Origin: Megalobrama amblycephala
Lineage: Eukaryota; Chordata; Actinopteri; Cypriniformes; Xenocyprididae
Direction of reading: 5' to 3'
Length of the DNA stretch: 64,000 nucleotides
NCBI RefSeq assembly: GCF_018812025.1
Contig: NC_063045.1
Location: 17,781,046-17,845,045, forward strand
This document shows, piece after piece, positions 1 to 12,726 of this stretch. The notes beneath the pieces were generated by a model. It was not told the origin of the DNA, ran no database searches, and saw nothing but the letters and a program-made list of their open reading frames with translations. The translations under genes were made by a program, and so were the position numbers. How positions within the stretch are numbered: the stretch's first letter is position 1; each line of letters begins with the position of its first letter.

Positions 1-643
1 TAATATTAATGTTCACATGTCTCCGAATGCATTTATTTTGACAGAATAAGTAGCTTGGGGACTTTTATTTTTATAGGCGTTTTGTGACGCGCATGCTCAG
101 TTCTCAAACTTCCACGTGCGTGCGGAAGGATCTTTTTTTTTTGCAAATATTCGTCTTCACTGGGTTTTATACAGAAGGTTTTGACATGTTTTCTTCTGTC
201 AGTTAACTGGCAACACACTATCTGTAATTAACTAACCACATTAAGATTTTTGCTCCTTTTATCGGCATATTTGGTGGCTGTACTCCAAGGCACAGATGCG
301 TGGATGAAAACAACAACACAGTAAGCACGAGCGTTTCGGAAAAAATAGCAATAAACAAAACTTTCGTATAGCTCTAACTGTAAGTGAATGACGATTGGAC
401 ATATTCATATTGTCATGTGAAAGACATGTACATAACTGTCTTTTAATAAGGTTAATGCCTTTGCGCAGGATTGTATAGCATTCATTATTGTCAAGTAATT
501 CCTAACAATTTAATGTTTAGATATTTGATTTAATATGTTCCCAAAATTCTTTCCATTAATACCTTTTTGGCCAATGCATCATTTCCACAGCTTATAAACA
601 AGCTACATAAAAACAGGTTCAAAAGGACAAGAACTTAAGTAAA
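1..643. other. upstream flank of rrp36
   Basis: No ORF or repeat family is recognised here. A CpG-containing patch near 85-130 and AT-rich DNA precede the rrp36 start codon. The rrp36 promoter and 5' UTR are expected in this interval, but no convincing TATA box or initiator could be fixed by eye. The transcription start is therefore not placed. Confidence 0.4.
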
Positions 644-2694
644 ATGCCTAAATCAGAAAAGAGACTGTCCAAAATGGAAAATCACAGTTCTGATGATGAA
701 GAGGACGCTTTAGAGATGGAGAGAAACTTTGCTTTACTCAGTAAAAGGGGTGTGATACAAACTTCAGCAGAGGATGAAGAGGAAATGAGAGATGAAGATG
801 GATCTGCAGTGGAGGATGAAGCACCTGAAGAGGATGAAGACAATGATATGGACGATGAAGGTGACTCAGGGAGCGATGAAGATGAGTCAGTTAGTGACCA
901 TGGAGATGAAGGATGCAGCAGGGCACAATCACACAGCGGGGGCAACATTAAAAGTGGTAAGAGGAAATAAGATCTTTATGTAACCCTGGTTAAAAACCAA
1001 AACAAAACAAAAAAACATTGAAATCTTTATTTGCTGCCCCTTTTTACATTTGCAGCCATATTTTACATTTACATATATTTCATATCATTGTGTTTGCACA
1101 GAATTATCAACCATGTCATTTGAGGAAATCATAAAGCTGCAGAATAAAGTCGGAACAAAAGTTTATAATAAAATCGCTTATGGTGCCACGAAGCAGCAGC
1201 AAAAAAATGAGCCTACGAAACGACTAAATAAACACAGGTACCTGCAGTGTTGTTAAATATGATAGTATTTATTAATATTTTGAATTAGCTTTTATTTTCA
1301 TTATAATTTTAGTTTTAGTTTCAGTAATTTTGTTGTGCTTTTGTCATTTTTTTTTAATTTCCATTTAATCCATTTAACTTGTTTGTTTTGTCATTTTACT
1401 ACTTCAACTTTTGATTTCAGTTAGTTGCCAAGGCAGCATAAGTTTCCTTATCTAATATTTATATTTTAAGTTATTTTAGCTTTATTTCAACTTTTTTTAA
1501 TCAAAGTTTAACCACATTTGATCATTGTTTGTTGTCATGCATCTAAAAATAATTAAAGAATTGTTTATGTGAGTTAAGATTATTTTGTCTATCAGTTTGT
1601 ATGTTATGTTTCATCATTGTGTGTTTTGTCTTAGACCTCAAGAGATTTCTGCAAAGAAACCTGTGCCTTTTCTCCGAAAAGTGGTTCCCGTCAAGAAAAG
1701 GGTACATTTCAGGAGTTTATTTAATTATTGATTGCTCATACTTATGAATAGGGTTTTGAAAAAAAACTACAGAGACTTGATTTTTTTCACTTTGTAAATC
1801 TTTGTAGATTTCAAGAGACCCTCGCTTTGATGACCTCTCAGGGGAATACAAGCCTGAAATTTTTAATAAGACATACAAATTCATTAATGATCTCAGAGAA
1901 AAGGAAGCACAGGTTTGTGAAAATGTAAAATGCCTTATTGATTCCTGTTTGTTTGCATTATGTGCATTACACATATGTACACTTTTATTTGTTTCAGATG
2001 GTGAGGAAGAATCTCAAGAAAGCCAAATCACAAACTAAAAAAGAAGAGCTGAAAGCCTTGCTTAAGAGAATGGTATGTTAAAAATATACTGGGCCTAATG
2101 ACTCCTTAAACTTAAATGCCTTAGGGAAAGCAACATAAAACACCTTTACAGCTCTGATAAGAATAATATTGCTGCTTATGATGTGCTTTATATCTAATCT
2201 CTGTGTGTGTACAACAGGAAAACCAACAGAGGGAACGTCAGAGGCAAGAGCAGGAGAGAGAAAAGGAACTTAAGTACAAGCGGAAACAGAGAGAGCTGGT
2301 TGGCCAAGGGCACAAACCCTTCTACCTGAAGAAATGTAAATCCATTTTCATCCCATTCCTTGAGTTTTTACTCTGTTCCGATGTATTTATAGCTTATGTA
2401 AAGTTACTGATTCTTTTGGAGAAGATTTGTTGGTGAATGCCACACTATTCCTACTTGGGTTTCTTTTTAGCATCAGCGTGTCATTTAACAATGAAACATC
2501 AAATATCCTGTATAATATGCTACTTTTTCCATTTGTAACTTCTTTAAAACCTCTCTACAGCCGACATGAAGAAGCTGGAATTGGCAGAGAAGTACAGCGA
2601 GCTGAAAAAGAGTGGAAAACTGGAGAACTTCTTGAGTAAGAAGAGGAAGCGCAACGCCACCAAGGATCGCAAAAATTTGCCCAAGATGCGATAA
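644..2694 (+). CDS. rrp36: ribosomal RNA processing protein 36 (RRP36), complete, 7 exons
   Basis: RRP36 is a nucleolar protein of the small-subunit processome, needed for early cleavages of pre-rRNA towards 18S rRNA. Exons read by eye are 644-956, 1102-1237, 1635-1701, 1808-1912, 1998-2072, 2218-2335 and 2561-2694. All introns (85-397 bp) are GT-AG. The joined length is 948 nt, exactly 316 codons with the TAA, giving 315 residues. The N-terminus (about residues 15-95) is very rich in Asp/Glu, as expected for the acidic arm. The family core follows: a SFEEIIKLQNKVGTK block in exon 2, an ISRDPRFDDLSGEY block in exon 4, then a Lys/Arg-rich coiled coil (exons 5-6). The tail in exon 7 includes ELKKSGKLENFLSKKRKR and a basic nuclear/nucleolar signal. 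Human RRP36 is shorter (about 259 residues); the difference lies mainly in the acidic arm. The start is the first ATG of the open exon. Assignment is by recognised family motifs and in-frame exon joining. Confidence 0.95.
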
Positions 2695-2931
2695 ATATTA
2701 ATCAATCATGACATGCCTGTAGCAAGTTGTGTTGATTACTTGTCTTAGTGTGACATGATGCAGAAGGATGTCAGCTGAGCAGTTATTTTTGCTGGACTGT
2801 GATGTTTAAAGGAAATTTATTCACCTACAGTTACACAAAACTGGATAAATATGTATGTTGTTAATAGATGCTTTTCTTAAATATCCATTGTCTTCTGCTC
2901 TTTAATTATAATGTTTTGAACATGTTCCTAA

Positions 2932-2937
2932 AATAAA
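2932..2937 (+). promoter_or_regulatory. AATAAA polyadenylation signal of rrp36
   Basis: A canonical AATAAA lies about 240 nt after the rrp36 stop codon and is the first good signal downstream. This puts the rrp36 3' UTR at roughly 2695-2960. Confidence 0.75.
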
Positions 2938-2974
2938 ATCCCTACATTTATTCTCAGACACCTCTCTTATTTTA

Positions 2975-2988
2975 CCACTAGGTGGAGC
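2975..2988 (+). promoter_or_regulatory. CTCF-like motif downstream of rrp36
   Basis: CCACTAGGTGGAGC resembles the vertebrate CTCF core (CCASYAGRKGGCR), with one deviation after GGTGG. It sits just past the rrp36 polyadenylation signal. Binding is inference only. Confidence 0.3.
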
Positions 2989-2999
2989 TACCGACTCTT

Positions 3000-5900
3000 T
3001 AAATAATCTCTGCATAATCCTTTTTTTTTGTCTTAGCAAACCTTGGTTCCAAACCAGAAGGTAATATGCATAAAAATCAACTATCTGAACTGTCATTGAA
3101 TGATGTTAATCCAATTTTTTGACCTCAAGGGCACTAGACATAAACCCGTTTCATACAGACATCCGTCAACAGGATGAGTCAGCTCGCATTTGTATCTGCC
3201 CTCTCAAAATCCAAAAATATTTCCTTTTCGTCTAGATCATGACCCATTTAAGCACGGTCTGTCTAGGCCGAGATTGTTTGTGGTGAATCCACAGGGTTTC
3301 ACACATAGGCGTATCTTGAAATTGCTGTGATTAATGCAGAAGCACCAAGTTCGCCGCTTGAGAGATCACAATTTTCAACAGCGTTTGTTTAAACCTTTAG
3401 TTTTCAGCTTCTTTAGTTTTCTTCACTTCGTGGCAAGGGTTTCCTAAACCTTGCAATCCTGGCACAAACACCCCCTGGTAATTCAAGCCACACAGGAGCA
3501 AAGGCCTCAATTAATCATTTAATTTACATTCTTGAGTAAAGGATGGGACTATTGTGGCTATATATCTTCTTAACCTGCTGGTCCATGTGCAAGAGTCCAT
3601 CACATCCCTTAGGGGTGGAATTAATGCTCAAGAAGGGCTTGATTTTAAAGCAGCACACTCCAGCTAAGACTTTCGTGTTTGAAACCATCTTTGCCTGAAT
3701 ACAGAACGGTGGATTAGTTGCCTTCTTTAACCTTCGGTTTTATGTCAGAGTCATTCCCTTGCAGTTAATTCCTTTCTTTGGGTCACCGGAGGCTTTTAGA
3801 AAACTTGTTTCCGGAATCTAAAGCACACAAACTCTTCCCTTTCATCCTAAATTTGTCTTGTTAAAGATGCAATTGTATTTTCTGTATTAATGAGAGAATT
3901 TGGCGCTTTGGCTAAACAGAAGATTTGACACAGCATTTGTCAAATGCTCTATGGCCATTGGGCCACCCAAAGGAGTGATTACTGAAACGCAAGCAGAGAT
4001 TGTGGAATGCTTAACTGTGAACCATCATTCTTAATCTGCAAGTTAGGATATTGCTTCGTCTTCATACACAGGGAAGTAACCCAAGGCAACCTGAGACTCC
4101 TTTTAGAAATTCGCAATAGGCAAAGAGGACAGATTTGCATTATATTACCAACTTGTCACTTCGCTGATGTCTTCATATATATGGATATAACAATGGAATG
4201 CATAAGGAAAGGGACTGGAAAATGAAAAAGTTCAGAATTCAACCTCACCACACAGCAGCAAAAGAAAAGTGCATTGACATGCACTATGGTCACTGTGATT
4301 TTTCCAAATAAGACATGCTTCCAGATCAACTTTTGTTGGTCCTAGAATATCATTCAAAGAAATATAGTCCTATCCCAATCCTCATGAATTTTTGGTTGAA
4401 AATACTGATGTCCTGAACCTAACTTTAACTTAACCCTAATCTTTTTTTTCTAACCCTAAAATCTAATTGGTTTATAGGAATATTGTTCCAGAACCAACAA
4501 GGATGTATCCTACTGTACTTGGCAAAGTCATAGCCAGTGCTTTAGTCAGTGTTTTGTCCTTTGAAAGTTTCTACTTATGAGTTACAAGTGATTTTAGTCT
4601 AAATAAAATGGACTCGAGTCACTGGACAATTTCACTTCCTTCACTTTACTTCAAGTCAGGAAGCTTTTTTAATGCCAGTAGTGCCTACAACATAATGAAG
4701 TGCAAATGATGCATAAATGGTGTGTAAATTATGCTTTATGTGTATTTAAGTCAAATATGAATGTACCTGATGTCATAATTATAACTTCCCAACTCATATA
4801 GACTATGCACCAATTCAGAGGCTGCATCTTTCGAAGGACTTCAAAGGCCGCGAAGGTCAGACTGAGCATTGTCCAGCCTACGGAGGACTGTTCTTGTCAC
4901 TAACTGTGACAGTTGCCATTGTCGAGCGGCAGTAATGTTTATACTGGACTTTTTTAAAAGTTACATTCAACTGCCTAAAAACAAAACATGGTTCACAACC
5001 TGTATAAATATGTTCACTTTGGTCCATTTATGTACATAATAAAGGGTATAAACTATATAAAATCACATCTTGCTAAGATTTTAACTGCTATATATATATA
5101 TATTTCTGGTTCTCAGATCTGATTGGCTGAGAGCCGTGTGATATTCTCCCAGTATCAGCAAAGAATATACACTAACAAGAAGCGACATTCAATAGAACAT
5201 TCCATTGCAACACCGGCGCCCAGCAGCGGCCCTGCGTTTCCGCCATTTTGTGGTGAAAGCGAGTCGGCAGTCCACTAGCTTCTATGGCAATATCAGCTGC
5301 TTTGTTAAAAAAAAAAAGTACATTAAAGATGAAATCGAACCTGAATGATGACAACACAAAATAAAATACTTTTTACAGTTTATTTTACACACTTTGTATT
5401 AAGTCTTCCACTTTTTTCACAAAACCTTTGCTCTCTAGAATCCCAGTCAGTTTGGGTTAAAATTCTTTGAAGTTCAAGTATTAGCATTATAAATACTGAA
5501 TTAATACCAACATATGAAATTAAATTAATGCATCAGAAAAATTGGGAATGTCGAACAATAAATATATGAATATAGCAGCTTGATTTTGCAGTGTTGTCTA
5601 ATGTCCGTGAAAGCAAAGGTGTCCAAAAGTGGGAATTATGCGATAACGGACACAGCAATGCATCATGTATTATAAGATCATTATGTTTTAGCATGATTAA
5701 AACGTCATTAAAACGTACAATATATATATTTCATCAGACCTAGATACTATTATTACTATTACTCCACTAGGTCTGAAATATATTGTTTGCTGCAAACATG
5801 ATCTTAAATTTATTAATTATTAATTTACTATTAATAAATGTGTAAAGTTGCATAAAATGGAAATACTCAATAAGGTAGGATAACTATGTATGGTTGAATG

Positions 5901-6270
5901 GTTGGATTCCACAACTGGTAAAATAAAACATATATAAGACAATACAGCATTTACTGTAGGAGCCATACAATTTACTGGTGACTTAATTTAAAAAACTGTT
6001 CTATTGCACTTCTGATTTGGCAGTGAAATTCACCGATTTTGGGTGCGTAAGATGTGAAGGATTCTATGATCCAGTTAGTATTTTCAACAAGTAACAATGG
6101 CGGCCGTGCTTCCAGCGCGCCATCTAGTGGCTGTTGCCCAAAAAGTATCAGAGTGTCGCCTCTTGGATCCTATACTCTTTGGTATCAGCACTGGTACGTT
6201 TCACCGTTTGTATCACTCCTCTTGCAGAAATCCACCATATTGTTTATGCTGTTATGTCACGAGATGTAGT
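3000..6270. other. intergenic DNA with decayed dispersed repeats
   Basis: No coding exon is recognised. 4790-4930 and 5105-5330 look like fragments of dispersed fish repeats; the second holds a Lys-rich spurious ORF on the minus strand. A small inverted pair around an ATTATT-rich centre lies at about 5720-5785, with CAGACCTAG facing CTAGGTCTG. The remainder is AT-rich and featureless by eye. Confidence 0.4.
6117..6130 (-). promoter_or_regulatory. strong CTCF-core-like motif
   Basis: The minus strand reads CCACTAGATGGCGC, a full match to the CTCF core consensus CCASYAGRKGGCR. It lies in a GC-richer patch 145 bp left of the TTAA element at 6275. Function is inferred from the motif alone. Confidence 0.4.
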
Positions 6271-6274
6271 TTAA

Positions 6275-7230
6275 AGGTGCCCAAGAATGCTTTTTCACAA
6301 GATGTAATATAAGTCTAAGGTGTCTCCTGAATGTGTCTGTGAAGTTTCAGCTCAAAATACCCCATAGATTTTTTTAAATTAATTTTTTTAACTGCCTATT
6401 TTGGGGCATCATTAACTATACACTGATTTTGGCAGCACCGCCCCTTTAAATGGTGTGCTCCCTGCCACATGAGCTCTCGACTATATTACAGTGCATTTAC
6501 AAAGTTCACACAGCTAATATAACCCTCAAATGGATCTTTACAAGATGTTCGTCATGCATGCTGTATGCATGCTTCGAATTATGTGAGTAAAGTATTTATT
6601 TTGATGTTTATGTTTGATTCTGTATGAGTTTGAGGCTATGCTCTGTGGCTAACGGCTAATGCTACACTGTTGGAGAGATTTATAAAGAATGAAGTTGTGT
6701 TTATGCATTATACAGACTGCACATGTTTAAAAATGAAAATAGCGACGGCTCTTGTCTCTGTGAATACAGTAAGAAACGTTGGTAACTTTAACCACATTTA
6801 ACAGTACATTAGCAACATGTTAATGAAACATTTAGAAAGACAATTTACAAATATCACTCAAAATATCGTTATCATGGATCATGTCAGTTATTATTGCTCC
6901 ATCTGCCATTTTTCGCTGTTGTTCTTGCTGGCTTACCTTGTCTGTGCACAGATCCAGACGTTAATACTGCCTTTCCTTGTCTAATGCCTTGAACATGGTT
7001 GGCATATATGCAAATATCGGGGTCATACATATTAATGATCCCGGCTGTTACGTAACAGTCGGTGTTATGTTGAGATCCGCGTGTTTTCCGGAAGTCTTTT
7101 AAACAAATGAGATTTATATAAGAAGGAGGAAGCAATGGGGTTTGAAACTCAATGTATGTCTTTTCCATGTACTGAACTCTTGTTATTTAACTATGCCAAT
7201 ATAAATTCAATTTTTGATTCTAGGGCACCT
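6275..7230. mobile_element. TTAA-targeting MITE, AGGTGCC family, copy 1
   Basis: A 956-bp element with ends AGGTGCC and GGCACCT, flanked by TTAA at 6271-6274 and 7231-7234. It is clearly the same family, in the same orientation, as the element at 11339-12303. The two share most of their length, including a TACGTAACAGTCGG segment near the right end. No transposase is present. The TTAA duplication suggests Kolobok or piggyBac type mobilisation; the superfamily is not proven here. Confidence 0.9.
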
Positions 7231-7234
7231 TTAA

Positions 7235-8849
7235 AGAGTTTTTTTTAGGCGAGAATGTAGTTATTTAGACCTCAAATATGTGACGTATATATCCTATTTT
7301 ACTATTTGTTTTGACGCTTTCGCAGATACGAACTCCAGGCCATCAGAGGCCATTGATTAGAGGCCATTCAGCGCTCATGTACCCACAGAGAACTGCTTCA
7401 TCTCGGCCAGTCCTTCAGGTATTTGCCGCTGGCTGTAGATAGTGGTTAAAAATATAATTCATTTGGGGTATATCAAACGGGCAATCTTTGGTCTTATTAA
7501 TCTATTACTTGTTCAGAGCAAAATGATTTGGGTTAAGAGGAAAATTACATTTAAATTTAAAATGAAATTTCACGACTTTATATTTAGGCTATATTTAACT
7601 TAAATCCTGTACCAGAGCGCTACTTTTGTACGTTTGACTCTATATAAATAATATGCCATATTTGGTATTGAGAAAGGGTCCGCCAATAATATCAGTGAAA
7701 GTTACATTATTACACCATTAGATGGCAGCAAAGACTCTCTTTATGAGTGAGTCAGGTCAGAACAAGGAAGTTAACTTTTAAAAGGACAAAAATATTGCTT
7801 TCCTCAGCGGACATTAAAACATATAATGTATATATTATTATGGACATTGACCTGAAGAATGAATGCTATATCAGATGCAGGTAATACACTCGTTTAATCG
7901 ATCTACATATAATACAATAAGCTTCAATGAAGCGAATCAACGTTACTTTGTTACTAGTTCTAAAGTGACGTTTTAAAATTAGTAACGGAGGCTTGGGCTC
8001 AGCTGTTAAACTGCCAACTTGAGATTTGAATCCATGGCGGAAGGAAGACGTTCTGCACAAAAGAGGGTTTTTAAAGACAATCCGTTGTTGTTCCTATTTA
8101 TTTATACACTTGTGCCATCGAACTGTTGTATAAATGCAATATCACACGAGTAGCCATGCAATATGGCTGTATATCAGCATGCTGTGATTGTGTATGGCCG
8201 AATCATATATTATATATAAATTATAGTAAACAAAACTCCATATGCTTTCGAATCACTCTTACTGTACTTTGATGTCATACACCAATCGGTCTGCACAGTG
8301 CCGTTTCAAGTTGAACACATCTTGCAGTGGTCAGGTGGTACAGCGGCCATGTGGTACAAATCATAGCTCTTAGAAAATTACAAGTTTACACATTGTAATT
8401 ACAATTTCTGCAGGCACTTGAAGTTTTTTTTACAGTTCAGAATCATTACAGTAATTACAACATGGTGTGCATGTAAATTATTCTTATGTTGCCATAGGGA
8501 TATGAGAACATAGTTTGGTCATAGGTGTGTTTTTTTCAGACAAGCTTTAGCCTATCACTTTTATCAACAACATAAAACAAGTGAACTAAATTGTAGAGTC
8601 AAAATTTGTGTTACAAATTCTTATTAATACCAATTAAATTTATCCACAAGTGTTTAATTGATAGGCTGTGACTTCCCAAATTTTCCCACTGGTAATTATG
8701 ACATGAAGGTGCATGCTCAGCTTGAATGTTGAGGATCATTCTAATGTGACTTCATCAAGTAGACAATCATTTTAACACCTTAACAATCAAAAGAGAGCGT
8801 TTTCTCATTTTTAAGCTCTCCCCTGAAAGATTTTGCAAGATAGAGTGGT
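7235..8849. other. intergenic DNA with dispersed repeat pieces
   Basis: 7705-7890 is a diverged direct copy of 41575-41840; both contain ACCATTAGATGGC followed by similar text up to a CAGGTAATA motif. 8115-8240 resembles the decayed repeat at 5105-5170. No exon was recognised. Confidence 0.45.
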
Positions 8850-9200
8850 TTGCCTCGCCAAGAAGCAACAATCCATTTCAAGGGTGGCCTGCTGGGAAAT
8901 CTAGCGCTAAATGAGGAGGGAGCTGTGTGCCCTACAGACGCTGACTCCATGACACCTCCGCCTCGTCCCCTGACACATTACGACAGTCTTGTCCTTAATG
9001 ACATTAGCCGGCTGAGTGTTGAGAAGCAAACTGCTGCTTGGATTGAATTACTTCACCCTGCCGTTTCTCTCACCCGTCAGATTATCCATCTGATGACCGT
9101 CGGCGGGAAAGTGGATTTTCAAGATGCTGCCCTGAGTCTCATGTGTCTGCTTTCCAAGGCTAAAGATTTGCTTATGACCATGGATATTTGGATTTTATAA
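8850..9200 (+). CDS. unrecognised ORF, possible orphan exon or gene relic
   Basis: An uninterrupted frame runs from just after an in-frame TAG (8841-8843) to TAA at 9198-9200. It reads 116 codons if TTG 8850 is counted; the first ATG codon is at 8949. The predicted peptide has ordinary soluble composition, with a proline-rich stretch (TPPPRPLTHYD) followed by amphipathic leucine-rich helices (RLSVEKQTAAWIELLHPAV, LSLMCLLSKAKDLL). Codon choice is G/C-richer than the flanks, unlike a random ORF in this AT-rich DNA. I do not recognise the family. No clear acceptor or donor frames it, so it may be a single exon, a relic of a captured gene, or chance. Confidence 0.3.
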   Translation: MPRQEATIHFKGGLLGNLALNEEGAVCPTDADSMTPPPRPLTHYDSLVLNDISRLSVEKQTAAWIELLHPAVSLTRQIIHLMTVGGKVDFQDAALSLMCLLSKAKDLLMTMDIWIL

Positions 9201-9671
9201 ATGAGGTGGTGAAAGGGAATCAAGGACACGTTTAGGGATGCGACATGGTGCGGATACGGGTTAGTTAAATTCATTGGTAATCTGGGATTTGAGTTAGGAT
9301 ATATGACAGGAGGCCATCACAGAAGCAGGCGAACGTTCACTATCATCCCAAGCACAGCAATATTGCTTGAATATAAAATGGTTATTTCAGGCTGAAACAC
9401 TTGAAGGTTAAATCGCATTTGGTTTAATCAGCCCAATGCCATTTGCAGTGGACTCACAAAGGTCTGAATTTGCATTGCTTCTAACAAATGAAATATTTAA
9501 GCTTTGCATTCAATATGGGCACAGAAAGCACATAAATATAAATGCATTAGATATAATCTGAAATCTTTCCTTATACAAGCCTATTGTAGATTCATGAAAA
9601 TGACTTTCCTGACATTCTTCCTTTGAGTTTAGATTTCCAAAAGACGCAGAGAACTAAACTAATTTATTTAA

Positions 9672-10440
9672 AGGGATAGTTCACTCAAAAATGAAATTTC
9701 TGTCTTTAAGTACTCCCTCTCATGTCATTACAAACCCACAAGTCCTTAATTTTTCCTCTTCCGTGTCAGTCTCGTACACAATTAGATGCAGTGAATGCAG
9801 TTCAGCGCTTCCGTGTTTAGGTCCGAACGCAGAATCAGTATTGGCCGGCTCCTGCGTCAGCATCACACGCATGCATCGTGCTGCTCATGTGAACAGCACG
9901 ATTTCGGCATCAGTAGCAGCATAAGGGGGCGTTCACTTATCTCGTCTTTTGCGAGCTCAGATTTGCTATTTAAAATGTAGGCGCGTGGCAGGCACGCTCA
10001 TAATGGAAGCGATGCGCATGCAGTGCGTTTTCCAGGAGCATCGAGATGAAAAATTCTCAACTTTTCAGAATGCCGCAAGCGCACTGCAGGTCATGTGACT
10101 AGAACCAACCATTCAGCTTCTGCCTTTCCGTAACAAAACATCAAAAGCTCAGCCGAACAGCTGATCATAGCTGTACAGTGTGGTTTTAATATCTCATATC
10201 CATAAATATATCTAGTAGTAAAGCTAATGCAAAGGCTAGAAATCAATTTATCCTTGGCTGAAACATCCTCGTTGTCATGGAGAGCGCAGTTCATGGTTGC
10301 ATAGCAACGACAGATGTCACGGAGCGCAATCGCTTTAGAAATAAGTAGAAAGCAGCGCGGCCGCGCTTTCCACGCATTTTTAGACTTGCCAAAACTAGAT
10401 TTGGAGAATGAGCGGTGCTTGTCCATGAAAGATTTTATAT
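9672..10440. mobile_element. TTAA-family element, left end only
   Basis: TTAA (9668-9671) is followed by AGGGATAGTTCACTC, a typical end of the element family also seen at 34439, 48311, 59026 and 63730. The interior (about 9780-10060) resembles the fragment at 24030-24257 in opposite orientation. No matching right terminus was found, so the right boundary is approximate and the copy seems truncated. Confidence 0.6.
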
Positions 10441-11070
10441 GTTACACAAAAAGTGCAGGACAAGTTATATGCTAAAGTTGCATACATAAAACAACAAGAG
10501 TTTCTGACACAGTGTTTTTTTTTTTCCTACAAATTTAGTGTCTCCACATTAAACTTGGAAAGATTTGCATTAAAAAGTACATTAAATTTGGCTTCTTTTT
10601 TTTTAAACAAATTGTCTTATGTCATTGTCAGGATATTACAGAACTTGTTTGATCAACACAAAGGTGTGAAATTGAATTGTACAGTTACAGCATTTAAACA
10701 AAGACACCTATAAATTTCCTGCATCAATCAAATCACAGGGAAAGTCTCAGCAATGTCAGCATATTGAGATACTTAATTAAGTTTGACATAGATCCATGAT
10801 TCATTTTATGTCTGTCTGCACTCTTACCGTTCAGAGTGTCTGAATTGATTCTACTTTTATTTAGAATAAAAGACAGCTCCTTGTCTACTTCAAACAGACA
10901 TACTCACCGCACAGCAGATTCAGTCACCTCACCCGTCCTTGGCCATCGTGAAAAATCCATAAAAATATCTGATTCTCTTTCAAACAATCAGTAGGAAACT
11001 GGTGCACATGCAGTTGATTTTGCTTTAGTGCTTCTTGGATTTGGCTCTAAACATCTTTCTCTCACTATTT
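10441..11070. other. intergenic, nothing recognised
   Basis: AT-rich DNA with poly-T runs. No exon, RNA gene or element boundary could be supported. Confidence 0.4.
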
Positions 11071-12726
11071 TTAACGCTCGAGTGCCATTTGTTCAAAAAA
11101 ATTTTACGTTTTGTTTTTTTTAGAATTTTTTTACTTCATTGGAATGGTACGAAACTTGTTAAAGGTTTTGGCACTTCTATATGAACACACACACAAAATC
11201 ATGGACATGATTCAAAAAGGTTAAATGATCCTAAAAAAAAATTAGTCACACTTGTATTGTTCACATTGGAAATGAATGGGAGACGAATTTTATATAGTGG
11301 GAACATTTGGTACTGCACCCAAGCAAAATCTTACTTAAAGGTGCCATCGAATGTTTTTTTACAAGATGTAATATAAGTCTAAGGTGTCCCCTGAATGTGT
11401 CTGTGACGTTTCAGCTCAAAATACCCCATAGATTTTTTTAAATTATTTTTTTTAACTGCCTATTTTGGGGCATAATTAGAAATGCGCCGATTCATGCTGC
11501 GGCCCCTTTAAATGCTCGAGCTCTCCGTCCCCGGAGCTCGCACTTGCCTTAAACAGTGCATAAACAAAGTTTACACAGCTAATATAACCCTCAAAATGGA
11601 TCTTTACAAAGTGTTCGTTATGCATGCTGCATGCATACATCAGATTATGTGATTATTGTATTTATTTGGATGTTTATATTTGATTCTGAATGAGTTTGAG
11701 GCTATGCTCCGTGGCTAACGGCTAATGCTACACTGTTGGAGAGATTTATAAAAAATGAAGTTGTGTTTGTGCATTATACAGACTGCAAGTGTTTAAAAAT
11801 GACGACGGTTCTTGTCTCCGTGAATACAGTAATAAACGATGGTAACTTTAACCACATTTAACAGTACATTAGCAACATGCTAACGAAACATTTAGAAAGA
11901 CAGTTTACAAATATCACTAAAAATATCATGTTATCATGGATCATGTCAGTTATTATCGCTCCATCTGCCATTTTTCACTATTGTTCTTGCTTGCTTACCT
12001 AGTCTGATGATTCAGCTGTGCACAGATCCAGACGTTAATACTGGCTGCCCTTGTGTAATGCCACGATCATGGGCTGGCATATGCAAATATTGGGGGCGTA
12101 CATATTAAAGATCCCGACTGTTACGTAACAGTCGGTGTTATGTTGAGATTCGCCTGTTCTTCGGAGGTCTTTTAAACAAATGAGATTTATATAAGAAGGA
12201 GGAAACAATGGAGTTTGAGACTAACTGTATGTCATTTCCATGTACTGAACTCTTGTTATTTAACTATGCCAAGATAAATTCAATTTTTAATTCTAGGGCA
12301 CCTTTAAAGCTAATTTTTTGAGATATTAATCCCAAATTTGGTGCACAACTTGATTAGATTCATGGCTTTAATTTTCTCACAGTTTTCAAATAAAACATGT
12401 TTATTAAAAAAGTATTTTTGTGCATTTTTTCATATTTTTTTAAGTTTACTTCAGCAAAAATCTTCCAAGTGTCTAAGCTAAGAGAAGAGAAACTTAAGTT
12501 TGTGCTCTTAAGCATTCAAGATTTATGAGTTTAAGTTTAAAATTTCATTTTCTATGCTCAAAAAGTGTTTAACAGGTAATAACTGGATCATAACTATTCC
12601 ATAAATATAATTTAGTACCATAAAATACCCTAAAAATACAAAATATTAAATAAAAAACCTCAAACTAAAGTATACATTCAATTCACTGAAATAAAAATAG
12701 GTCATTTTTGACTGCCAGAGGGTTAA
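11071..12726. mobile_element. probable older TTAA-ended repeat hosting the second MITE copy
   Basis: The left end TTAACGCTCGAGTGCC and the right end GACTGCCAGAGGGTTAA are roughly inverse of each other and enclose the AGGTGCC MITE at 11339-12303. The interior is AT-rich and non-coding. End similarity is imperfect, so the boundaries are tentative. Confidence 0.4.
11339..12303. mobile_element. TTAA-targeting MITE, AGGTGCC family, copy 2
   Basis: A 965-bp element with ends AGGTGCC and GGGCACCT and TTAA target duplications at 11335-11338 and 12304-12307. It is the sister copy of 6275-7230 in the same orientation about 5 kb away, with scattered substitutions and small indels. Non-coding. Confidence 0.9.

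Noticed and set aside
682..948. Ser-rich minus-strand ORF opposite rrp36 exon 1
   Set aside because: It is the antisense shadow of the acidic Asp/Glu repeat of rrp36.
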